Assembly (NCBI GenBank): GCA_023395755.1
Contig: JAEWYG010000072.1
Span: 1 to 25,065 of the forward strand
Reading direction: 5' to 3'
Source: Actinomycetes bacterium
GTDB taxonomy: Bacteria > Actinomycetota > Coriobacteriia > Coriobacteriales > Eggerthellaceae
Length of the DNA: 25,065 nucleotides
The translations under genes were made by a program, and so were the position numbers. Numbering within the stretch: position 1 is the first letter of the stretch; every line of letters starts with the position of its first letter. This document shows, one piece after another, positions 17,114 through 24,036 of this stretch. Under the pieces are notes generated by a model. It had not been told where the DNA came from. It was given only the letters and a program-made list of their open reading frames with translations, and searched no databases.

Positions 17114-18463
17114 CTACACTTCGCCCTTCATAAATCGCTCGATAAAGCTGGTGTCGGCTAAGCCCGCAGCGAATGTCTCGTTTTCCATGATGGCGTACTG
17201 GAAATCGAGGTTAGTTTTTACTCCTACGATTACCATTTCCTCAAGCGCGGTTCGCATCTTGGCGATAGCTTCGGTGCGATCTGAGCCATGAACGATAACT
17301 TTGGCAATCATCGAATCGTAGTATGGCGTTACTTCATAGCCATCGTAAGCGGCTGTGTCTACTCGTACGCCGTTGCCTCCGGGTAGGTGCATTTGCGATA
17401 TCGTGCCAGGAGAAGGAAGGAAGTCACGTTCGGGCTGCTCGGCGTTTACGCGACATTCGATAGCATGCCCGCGGTAAGAGATGTCGTCTTGCGAGAAGGT
17501 GAGAGCTTCTCCTGCTGCTACGCGAATCATTTCTTCTACGAGATCGATACCGGTAACCATTTCGGTAACGGGATGCTCCACTTGAATACGGGTGTTCATC
17601 TCCATAAAGTAGTAGTTTAATTGGTCGTCCAGTAAAAACTCGATGGTGCCTGCCGACGAATATCCTACGGCCTGCGCCGCCCGTACGGCAGCTTCTAGCA
17701 TTTCGGTGCGTACGTGTTCGGTGAGTGCTGGGGAGGGGCTTTCTTCAATCATCTTCTGATGGTTACGTTGTACCGAACAATCTCGTTCTCCCAGCGCCAC
17801 CACATTGCCGTAGGTGTCGGCAATAATCTGCACTTCTACATGTCGCGGATTCATAACGCATCGCTCTAAATACATGGTGTTGTCGCCAAACGCACCCACG
17901 CTTTCACGTTGAGCAATGCCGAACTGATCGGCGAAGTCGTGCTCGTTCAAGCTGACGCGCATGCCTTTGCCGCCGCCTCCCGAGCTTGCTTTGATCATAA
18001 TAGGCCAACCGATGTCATGTGCTTTTTCCAACGCTGCCTCAAAAGCATGAACAGGCTCTTTTGTGCCGGGCACTACGGGTACGCCGGCTTCCATCATGGT
18101 TTTGCGAGCCTGACTTTTGTTGCCCATGCGGTCGATAACTTCAGGAGCAGGGCCGATGAATACGATGTCGTTTTCGCGGCAGAGCTTCCCGAACGTTGAA
18201 TTTTCGGATAGGAAGCCGTAACCAGGGTGAATGGCCTGCGCTCCCGTACCTTTGGCAGCCGCAATGATGGCGGTAATGTTGAGGTAGCTGTCGCGTGCTG
18301 CTGGCGGGCCGATACATACGCTTTCGTCGGCCAAATATACGTGCAGTGCGTGTTTGTCGGCCGTGGAGTGCACTGCTACGGTTTTGATGTTCATGGCGCG
18401 ACAGGCGCGGATGATGCGAACGGCAATTTCTCCGCGATTTGCTATAAGGATTTTCTCGAACAT
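17114..18463 (-). CDS. accC: Biotin carboxylase
   Basis: This 449-residue ATP-grasp enzyme carboxylates biotin on its carrier protein using ATP and bicarbonate. The sequence has the N-terminal ILIANRGEIAVRIIRA, the glycine-rich ATP loop KASSGGGGKGM, the HPGYGFLSEN motif, and EMNTRIQVEHPVTE at the active site. Length and order match stand-alone AccC. It starts 12 nt after accB. In this cluster it may not belong to acetyl-CoA carboxylase, as no carboxyltransferase accA/accD is near; the neighbours are PxpB and PxpC, related to the carboxyltransferase part of urea carboxylase. Confidence 0.95.
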   Translation of the reverse strand: MFEKILIANRGEIAVRIIRACRAMNIKTVAVHSTADKHALHVYLADESVCIGPPAARDSYLNITAIIAAAKGTGAQAIHPGYGFLSENSTFGKLCRENDIVFIGPAPEVIDRMGNKSQARKTMMEAGVPVVPGTKEPVHAFEAALEKAHDIGWPIMIKASSGGGGKGMRVSLNEHDFADQFGIAQRESVGAFGDNTMYLERCVMNPRHVEVQIIADTYGNVVALGERDCSVQRNHQKMIEESPSPALTEHVRTEMLEAAVRAAQAVGYSSAGTIEFLLDDQLNYYFMEMNTRIQVEHPVTEMVTGIDLVEEMIRVAAGEALTFSQDDISYRGHAIECRVNAEQPERDFLPSPGTISQMHLPGGNGVRVDTAAYDGYEVTPYYDSMIAKVIVHGSDRTEAIAKMRTALEEMVIVGVKTNLDFQYAIMENETFAAGLADTSFIERFMKGEV

Positions 18464-18475
18464 GGCTTGAGTGCC

Positions 18476-18943
18476 CTAGCGTGCGTCGGCTGTGGCGATG
18501 CGGAACAGCGGTTGGTCGTATTCAACCTGCGCTCCGTTGGCTGCGAGTACTTCCAATACAATGCCAGGGGCAGGGGAGGTTATCTCGTTCATCATCTTCA
18601 TAGCCTCAACGATAGCAAGCGTTTGGCTGGAAAGCACCTCTTGACCAACCTTTACAAACGGCTCTTCGTCGGGGCTCGGTGAGAGATAGAACATACCTAC
18701 GATGGGGCTACGCACCACAAGGGAGTCTTCTTCGGTGTCTTCGATGGCAGCTGCTTCGTGGCTTTGAGTTTTGCCGGCCAAGAGTGCACTTACACGATCG
18801 GCCATGAGAGGTAGCGCTGTCGACGAAAGCGGACCATGGTTACGTTCTAACTCGATTTTCGTATCTCCGTCATCCACACGAAGAGCGGTAAGCTCTGCTT
18901 TGTCCATGATGGCGATAAGTTCTTCAATTGCTTTCGTATCCAT
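18476..18943 (-). CDS. accB: Biotin carboxyl carrier protein
   Basis: This 155-residue protein has an N-terminal helix-rich part, a linker, and a C-terminal biotinyl domain. The biotin site is Lys116 in VEAMKMMNE, with the usual PMPG-type turn replaced by SPIVGMFY further upstream. AAGGAG precedes the ATG. It lies 23 nt after pxpC and 12 nt before accC, so the pair is made together. Its partner carboxyltransferase is probably encoded by the flanking pxp genes or elsewhere. Confidence 0.93.
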   Translation of the reverse strand: MDTKAIEELIAIMDKAELTALRVDDGDTKIELERNHGPLSSTALPLMADRVSALLAGKTQSHEAAAIEDTEEDSLVVRSPIVGMFYLSPSPDEEPFVKVGQEVLSSQTLAIVEAMKMMNEITSPAPGIVLEVLAANGAQVEYDQPLFRIATADAR

Positions 18944-18966
18944 AGGCTGTTCTCCTTAAACGTGCT

Positions 18967-20133
18967 CTAAGCGGTACGGTCGGTGTCGTTCGTCTTTTCT
19001 TTCTTCATACTGCCTGCAGTCTCGTCGTAATGCAGTAGGTTTCGGTTGCCTACGCGTTCAGTACGGTCTGCGCGATTGATCCATAGCGTACTTGCCTGAG
19101 ACTTGCGTGCTTGCTCCTCGAGAATCGGAGTGAGGCGTCGCGCCGTGCGTCTCGGAGAGATGCCGTCGGCACTGGGGCGACGTACTCTGAGCGCCAGCAT
19201 CTCGAACTGCTGCGCCTCGGCTTGTAACAGCGCTTGGGCTTCTTGAACGGTAATGGCTTCGAATCGTATGCGACTACCCGGCGGGCGTTGAACCAGTTTC
19301 GGAATGTCAACCGTGGCAATAGTTCCAATTTTTGCATAACCGCCCGTGGTCTGACGGTCGGCTAACATGATAATGGGTCGCCCATGTGAAGGTACCTGCA
19401 CGGCCCCAAATGCGATACCGTCAGAAATAATGTCGGAGCCGTTTTTGGTGATGATTTCGGGTCCGTCCAGGCGATATCCCATGCGATCACATTTGGTGGT
19501 AGTGGTATACGATTGGCTGTAAAAAGTTTTAATGCCCTCTTCGGTAAATAAGTGTTCTTGGGGTCCCGGAACGACCCGTACGGTAATCTCTTTGTCGCTA
19601 AAATGATAGTACGGATCGGGCTCGATGCGGTGTGATCCCAGATTGGGCAGGAAGTCGATACCCTTAGTTACGAACGGCAGGTAGTCTCCTACGACGAGCG
19701 TACGACCTTTCCAACCGCCGATTTCGCACTTTAGGTTAGTGCTTTGGCTTCCCATGACTTCAGGCACCTGTATACTGCCGCCGGCGATGGCTAGATAACC
19801 GTAGCATCCGGTCTTTGCCGCACCAAGGCGCAGGATAGACCCTCTCTCTACCATGAGGGCAGTGTAGCGGGGAACCGGTTCATTGTTGATGGTGGCAGAG
19901 AAGTCGCCACCTGTCAGGGCAATAATGGTTTTGGTGGTGAAGCGCAACGTAGGTCCGGCTAAGGCGAATTCCAACACGCAATCGTGGGGATCGTTTTCTA
20001 CAAGTAGATTTGCAATGACATAGGCGCGGTGATCCATAACACCATTTGGTGAGAAACCGCTACCTTGAAAGCCGAAGCGGCCGTTATCTTGTATCGATGT
20101 GTACACGCCTGGTTTTCTCACTACAAGACCCAT
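18967..20133 (-). CDS. pxpC: 5-oxoprolinase subunit C with a basic C-terminal extension
   Basis: This is the KipA/PxpC family (AHS2 domain), 388 residues. The core starts MGLVVRKPGVYTSIQDNGR and includes GVMDHRAYVIANLLV, ADRQTTGGYAKIGT and related motifs. The ATG at 20133 is chosen because GGAGGG at the end of pxpB gives an 8-nt spacer; a longer frame to 20361 reads into pxpB. A single base separates it from pxpB, so translation is probably coupled. After about residue 313 comes a 75-residue tail rich in Arg and Lys that is not part of the usual fold, making it longer than typical PxpC (about 310-335 residues). The AHS1/AHS2 pair also forms the carboxyltransferase half of urea carboxylase. 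Confidence 0.93.
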   Translation of the reverse strand: MGLVVRKPGVYTSIQDNGRFGFQGSGFSPNGVMDHRAYVIANLLVENDPHDCVLEFALAGPTLRFTTKTIIALTGGDFSATINNEPVPRYTALMVERGSILRLGAAKTGCYGYLAIAGGSIQVPEVMGSQSTNLKCEIGGWKGRTLVVGDYLPFVTKGIDFLPNLGSHRIEPDPYYHFSDKEITVRVVPGPQEHLFTEEGIKTFYSQSYTTTTKCDRMGYRLDGPEIITKNGSDIISDGIAFGAVQVPSHGRPIIMLADRQTTGGYAKIGTIATVDIPKLVQRPPGSRIRFEAITVQEAQALLQAEAQQFEMLALRVRRPSADGISPRRTARRLTPILEEQARKSQASTLWINRADRTERVGNRNLLHYDETAGSMKKEKTNDTDRTA

Positions 20134-20134
20134 G

Positions 20135-20863
20135 CTATTCACCCTCCACGAAGATGCGGTATTCGTAGGTGTTTGCAGCCAGTTGCGTCTCGATGGCAGC
20201 GTATTCGTCTGGCGCGATGGGTACAAAGCGCAGGTATTCTCCTGCTGCGTATAAGATGGGCTCCGTGCGGTCGGGGTCGTAGGGACGCAAGGGTGTGCGG
20301 CCAATGATCTGCCAGCCTCCCGGTGAAGCAAGAGGGTAAATGCCTGTTTGTGCCCCGCCAATACCTACGCTGCCAGGTTCGATAAGGGTGCGCGGTGTTG
20401 GGAGACGCGGTGTGTGTAGTCGTGGATCGAGCCCTCCCAGGTAGGCGAAACCAGGTAGGAACCCCAGCATATCAATAAGATAGTCGTGCGCTGTATGCAT
20501 CTTTATGACTTCGTGGGGAGAAAGGTTGGCATGTTTCGCCACGTTTTCTAGGTCGGGGCCAAAGTCGCCACCGTAACACACCGGAATTTGTACAATCTTG
20601 CGTACGCTAAGATCGACTTCGCCTACGTCGCGCAGCTTTCCGCGTAAGCGGGTCGACAGTTCGTCGAATGTTACGACAAGGGGGTTGTAATACACCATAA
20701 GAGAACAAAACGTTGGCACGAGTTCGGTGATCCCCTTGATGGGATCGGCGGTAAGATTTTCGGCTGCCATACGTATCTTGGCGCTTGTTTCTGGGGAGAT
20801 CGTATTTGCGAACTCCAAATTGAGCGCCGAGTCGCCGGCGATGGTAATGGTGAATCCCGCCAT
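20135..20863 (-). CDS. pxpB: 5-oxoprolinase subunit B
   Basis: This is the KipI/PxpB family (AHS1 domain), 242 residues. Diagnostic stretches are FLPGFAYLGGLDPRLHTPRL, GSVGIGGAQTGIYPLASPGG and WQIIGRTPLRPYDP. I chose the ATG at 20863 (MAGFTITIAGDSALNL); a longer open frame to 20956 has no family match and only a weak ribosome site exists here (ACGGA). It is the first gene of the unit. With PxpA and PxpC it forms the ATP-dependent 5-oxoprolinase. Sense of the whole unit: pyroglutamate salvage in the cytoplasm. Confidence 0.93.
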   Translation of the reverse strand: MAGFTITIAGDSALNLEFANTISPETSAKIRMAAENLTADPIKGITELVPTFCSLMVYYNPLVVTFDELSTRLRGKLRDVGEVDLSVRKIVQIPVCYGGDFGPDLENVAKHANLSPHEVIKMHTAHDYLIDMLGFLPGFAYLGGLDPRLHTPRLPTPRTLIEPGSVGIGGAQTGIYPLASPGGWQIIGRTPLRPYDPDRTEPILYAAGEYLRFVPIAPDEYAAIETQLAANTYEYRIFVEGE

Positions 20864-20963
20864 GCTGTTCCGTTTCTCGTGTGCAATGCCGCCGCGAGGG
20901 GCTCCGCAGACCGTCGGGCGATGTCGTAGCTGGCGCATGTGAATGGCGCCGTTCATCAGTGAT

Positions 20964-20986
20964 ACACTAGTGAACCCGTTTAGTGT
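20964..20986. promoter_or_regulatory. Short inverted repeat between pxpB and the TauE/SafE gene
   Basis: ACACTA (20964-20969) and TAGTGT (20981-20986) are exact inverted copies with 11 nt between them, 17 nt upstream of the permease start and 101 nt from the pxpB start. The spacing suits a dimeric repressor, but the arms are short, so chance cannot be excluded. Confidence 0.35.
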
Positions 20987-21002
20987 AAGGATTGTAACAT
21001 AT

Positions 21003-21716
21003 ATGGAAAAAGTGCTCTTCCTGGGGGCGTTCTTCTTCGCCTATACCGTGCAAGCGATCACTGGGTTTGCCGGAAACATCTTTGCCATGCCAATGGGTAC
21101 TACCTTGCTTGGTTTGAACTCTACGGTATCTATTCTAAACGTGATGGGTTTCTTTGCTTGCGGCTTGTTGGCATGTATGAACATAAAGCAGGTAAATTGG
21201 CGTGAGTTGGGGAAGATACTTGCGGTAATGGTCGTGTTTATGATAGTGGGCATATGGCTGGATACCATTATGCCGCTTCATATTTTGTTGAAAATATACG
21301 GCGTGATCATTGTGGTTATAGGAGCAAAGAACCTCCTGTTCAAGCGTCAAAAGTTTCTACCTGAATGGGCACTTTGGGTTATTTTGGCGTTGGCTGGCAT
21401 TATTCAAGGCATGTTTGTTTCAGGGGGCGCACTGCTGGTTATCTATGCAGTGCAGAAATTGCGAGATCAGCAGGAGTTTCGCATTACCCTCTCGATGACA
21501 TGGGCCGTGCTAAATTTCATCTATGCTTGTATTGCGTTTCAACAGGGACACTTCACCGGAGATGTGCTGCAAACTATTGTTATGTGCGTGCCGCTTGCCC
21601 TTATTGCTACCGTGTTGGGCAGCAAGCTTCAAAAGAAGATAAGTCGTGAACGCTTCTTGAAATTGGTTTATGTGATGCTGTTGTTTATTGGCATCGTTTT
21701 GGTAGTGACGAGCTAA
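21003..21716 (+). CDS. TauE/SafE (TSUP) family membrane permease
   Basis: This 237-residue membrane protein has about seven or eight hydrophobic segments and the TSUP repeat pattern: QAITGFAGNIFAMPMG in the first half and AGIIQGMFVSGGALLVIYA in the second. Members export or import small organic or sulfur-containing anions. The ATG at 21003 follows GTAAGGA; upstream residues of the longer frame read into the pxpB leader. It diverges from the 5-oxoprolinase unit. Import of 5-oxoproline or an allied carboxylate is therefore a reasonable guess, but sulfite or sulfoacetate-type substrates are equally known in the family. Confidence 0.85.
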   Translation: MEKVLFLGAFFFAYTVQAITGFAGNIFAMPMGTTLLGLNSTVSILNVMGFFACGLLACMNIKQVNWRELGKILAVMVVFMIVGIWLDTIMPLHILLKIYGVIIVVIGAKNLLFKRQKFLPEWALWVILALAGIIQGMFVSGGALLVIYAVQKLRDQQEFRITLSMTWAVLNFIYACIAFQQGHFTGDVLQTIVMCVPLALIATVLGSKLQKKISRERFLKLVYVMLLFIGIVLVVTS

Positions 21717-21753
21717 GAGTATTCTGAGATTCTGTGTTTTATCGCTTATAAGA

Positions 21754-21769
21754 ATTATTCGCGAATAAT
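21754..21769. promoter_or_regulatory. 16-bp perfect palindrome in an AT-rich intergenic region
   Basis: ATTATTCGCGAATAAT is an exact palindrome, 137 nt upstream of the MarR-like gene. The whole 21717-21905 gap is strikingly AT-rich compared with the genes around it. A TTGACA at 21855-21860 could be a -35 element, but no clear -10 follows at the right spacing. The palindrome is a good candidate autoregulatory operator. Confidence 0.5.
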
Positions 21770-21905
21770 ATCAATATATTCAATCATATGGGCTAATAAT
21801 ATTCCTTGAAAATTTTATGGATAATTAATCTATCGAAAAAAACACGCCTATAGTTGACACCCGTTATTAACGAGAGAGCAAAATACAGAAAGAAGGAACC
21901 CTCCC

Positions 21906-22376
21906 ATGACGAAGGCAATCGAGACGTTATCTCAGATGAAGAAGGCCGATAAGCTGGTACGCCTTGCGTTTCGCAAGAATGGTCCAAAGAGTTTTAAGCG
22001 CGGCCAAGGTGCGCTGCTGAATGCTCTTATGAAGAGCGACGGCGCCACTCAGCGTGAGTTGGTGAAGACGCTGGGAATGGATCGTAGCGACTTGAAGGGT
22101 ATTGTGAAGAAGGCGGAACGTAATGGCTACGTGACCTTCGAGGCTGCTGAAGGAGATCGTACGTATGCGGTGAAGCTAACTGCAGAAGGTCGCGAGCTTG
22201 CCGAGAAGCGCATTGCTTCAAACGATAAAACAGCCGAGCAAATTCTTGATTGTTTGAGCGCTGAAGAGGTTGCTCAGCTGGACGCTATCACCGAGAAGCT
22301 TATTCTTTCTTGCAAGGATAAGGGTATCTGCGGTAAGAAGAAGGGCCGTAAGGTTCACCACTGTAACTGCTGCTAA
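21906..22376 (+). CDS. MarR-like winged-helix regulator with a cysteine/histidine-rich tail
   Basis: This 156-residue protein has a MarR-type winged helix in its first 100 residues (RGQGALLNALMKSDGATQRE, then GMDRSDLKGIVKKAERNGYV as recognition helix and wing) and a dimerising helical part. The last 21 residues are Lys-rich and contain Cys136, Cys142, His151, His152, Cys153, Cys155 and Cys156 (ending HHCNCC). This tail could bind a metal ion or act as a thiol sensor. AAGGA precedes the ATG. It is flanked by intergenic inverted repeats on both sides, suggesting control of itself and perhaps of the universal stress gene downstream. Confidence 0.85.
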   Translation: MTKAIETLSQMKKADKLVRLAFRKNGPKSFKRGQGALLNALMKSDGATQRELVKTLGMDRSDLKGIVKKAERNGYVTFEAAEGDRTYAVKLTAEGRELAEKRIASNDKTAEQILDCLSAEEVAQLDAITEKLILSCKDKGICGKKKGRKVHHCNCC

Positions 22377-22541
22377 GCACGTGCATAAGCATATTGAGAT
22401 ATTTTCTTGTGTTTGTCGGGGGTATTGAACGTGCTGCCGAGGCGGAGTAGAGGTATCCCGAAATATCGCAGCGTAGGGGTCCTGTTAAAACTGCATAGTC
22501 GTGCTGGCTGAATAACCGTGTGTATGCAAGGTGCGCTTGGG

Positions 22542-22587
22542 CTGAAATAAGCGGTACAATAGTGATGAGAAGTGCCGCTTATTTCAG
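22542..22587 (+). promoter_or_regulatory. Inverted repeat overlapping a probable -10 box upstream of the usp gene
   Basis: CTGAAATAAGCGGTAC (22542-22557) and GTGCCGCTTATTTCAG (22572-22587) are inverted copies with one mismatch (a possible G-T pair), 14 nt apart. TACAAT at 22555-22560 is a good -10 hexamer beginning within the left arm; no clear -35 was seen. A repressor binding here would cover the -10 and start region. The remaining 22377-22541 sequence shows no gene; an imperfect direct repeat (GCAAGGTGC/GCAAGATGC) flanks the element. Confidence 0.55.
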
Positions 22588-22624
22588 TGTGAACGCAAGA
22601 TGCTGCTTGAGGAAAGGACTCGCC

Positions 22625-23065
22625 ATGGCTCAGTATGCGCGTATTTTTGCAGCTCTCGACGGCGCATCCACGCAAGAAGCTGTGGCTGATCGTGCGATTG
22701 CTCTTGCGGCCGATAATGGAGCCGCGCTTTTGTTTGGGCATGTGATCGATTCTGTGCCCACCGAACCCGATGGTCTTGATTACGAAAAGCTCTGCAAAGA
22801 GGGTACTTCGCGTATCGAAGCCGCGCTTGCTCGGCAACTGCGTTGCGCGCGGGAGAATTCCGCTATTCCATCGGTTGAAGTGCGGTTACGTGCTGGCCGT
22901 GTCGCCGAGACATTGGTTGAGCAACTTATTGATCCTTTTGAACCCGATTTAGTGGTATGCGGCGAACGTGGCCTCTCGAATATTAAGTACGCTTTTGTGG
23001 GCAGTGTGTCTACCTACCTTATTCGCCATCTTCGCTGCGATGTTTTGGTGGTAAAGCAAGACTGA
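22625..23065 (+). CDS. Universal stress protein (UspA family)
   Basis: This 146-residue cytoplasmic protein starts MAQYARIFAALDGA, with the N-terminal strand and the aspartate of Usp proteins. The ATP-binding motif G-x2-G-x9-G-S is present as GERG plus nine residues and GSVST at about residues 117-134. AGGAAAGGA precedes the ATG; a longer open frame from 22520 has no such support and would read through the inverted repeat. The MerR gene follows after 46 nt. The family helps cells survive growth arrest or stress and often dimerises. No other domain is attached. Confidence 0.92.
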   Translation: MAQYARIFAALDGASTQEAVADRAIALAADNGAALLFGHVIDSVPTEPDGLDYEKLCKEGTSRIEAALARQLRCARENSAIPSVEVRLRAGRVAETLVEQLIDPFEPDLVVCGERGLSNIKYAFVGSVSTYLIRHLRCDVLVVKQD

Positions 23066-23111
23066 TACGAAGAGCTATCGAGAAGGGCATGCAAGGGGTA
23101 AGGAGGGGGGC

Positions 23112-23990
23112 ATGCAAGGATTCGGTATCGGTCGTATGGCCGAACTCAACTGCGTGAGCGAAAAAACGTTGCGGTTGTACCATCAGAAAGGACTTCTGGA
23201 GCCAATTCGTGTGGATGAGGCTACGGGGTATCGCTACTATTCTTACGAGCAGTGCTCAACTATCGACATGATTCAACAACTTCAGAGTTTAGGTATTGCG
23301 CTTGACGAGATAAAACATCTTATAGACAGGCATGATCCATCTGAACTTGCCTCGCTTCTAGAGGTTCAACTGGCTGCTATTGATGGTGAGCTGCTGAGGT
23401 TGTCTATCGCGCGCCAAAACGCGTTACAGTTGCTTAAAAGTTACCGGTCGTTTCGGGGGAAGCCTCTTTGCGATCAAGTTATACTTGAACAAATGGACGA
23501 GCGTTATACTCTGCGATTCCCCATTTTTAACCCCCGATCACTTGAGCTTACCGACAATGCTGAGTTATTCCTTCGTGAGTGGGAAATTAATCTACGTTTA
23601 ACTAAGAAACATATGCTTGAAGCGGGTATTCCTCTGGCTCTGTTTCACCGGGTAGGCTGTCGTATTGCGCAAGGCGATCTTGTGCGGCGTGATTATTGCT
23701 TAGCGTCTTCTTTTGTGTTTCTTGATGATGCTGCTCTGAAGCTGGCTGACGAAGTGGAAATAGTGCCAGCTGGCACGTATCTTACCTTGTATAAAGACCA
23801 TTATGCTGAGCCCGATGGTCGCAGCTCGGAAGTGAGAGGGCTCGATGAGCTACTGAATTTTGCCGAGCAGCGGGGCTTTGCTGTGGCAGGAGACTACTAT
23901 GGTGAGATTGTGGCCGAAACTCCAGCATTTCTTTACGAGGGACGAGAGATGCTCTTTAAGTTGCAAGTGCCCGTGACGTTGAAGCGTTAG
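23112..23990 (+). CDS. MerR-family regulator with C-terminal effector domain
   Basis: This 292-residue regulator has an N-terminal MerR helix-turn-helix (GIGRMAELNCVSEKTLRLYH, then GYRYYSYEQ, residues 5-45), a linking coiled coil (about 75-115), and a large C-terminal domain resembling the GyrI-like/SOUL-type ligand-binding part of BltR/BmrR relatives. No metal-binding cysteine pattern of the classical metal MerR proteins is seen, so an organic ligand is likelier. AAGGAGGGGG precedes the ATG. It lies 46 nt after the usp gene and may share its transcript. Its target could be an adjacent transporter, but none is next to it. Confidence 0.88.
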   Translation: MQGFGIGRMAELNCVSEKTLRLYHQKGLLEPIRVDEATGYRYYSYEQCSTIDMIQQLQSLGIALDEIKHLIDRHDPSELASLLEVQLAAIDGELLRLSIARQNALQLLKSYRSFRGKPLCDQVILEQMDERYTLRFPIFNPRSLELTDNAELFLREWEINLRLTKKHMLEAGIPLALFHRVGCRIAQGDLVRRDYCLASSFVFLDDAALKLADEVEIVPAGTYLTLYKDHYAEPDGRSSEVRGLDELLNFAEQRGFAVAGDYYGEIVAETPAFLYEGREMLFKLQVPVTLKR

Positions 23991-24036
23991 ACGTACGAAC
24001 ACTTGCAGCTTTTAGCGTGCACTCTGTGGTTGCTAT

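Noticed and set aside
22373..22837. Minus-strand open frame of 154 codons
   Set aside because: It overlaps the usp gene and its promoter repeat and has no family features.
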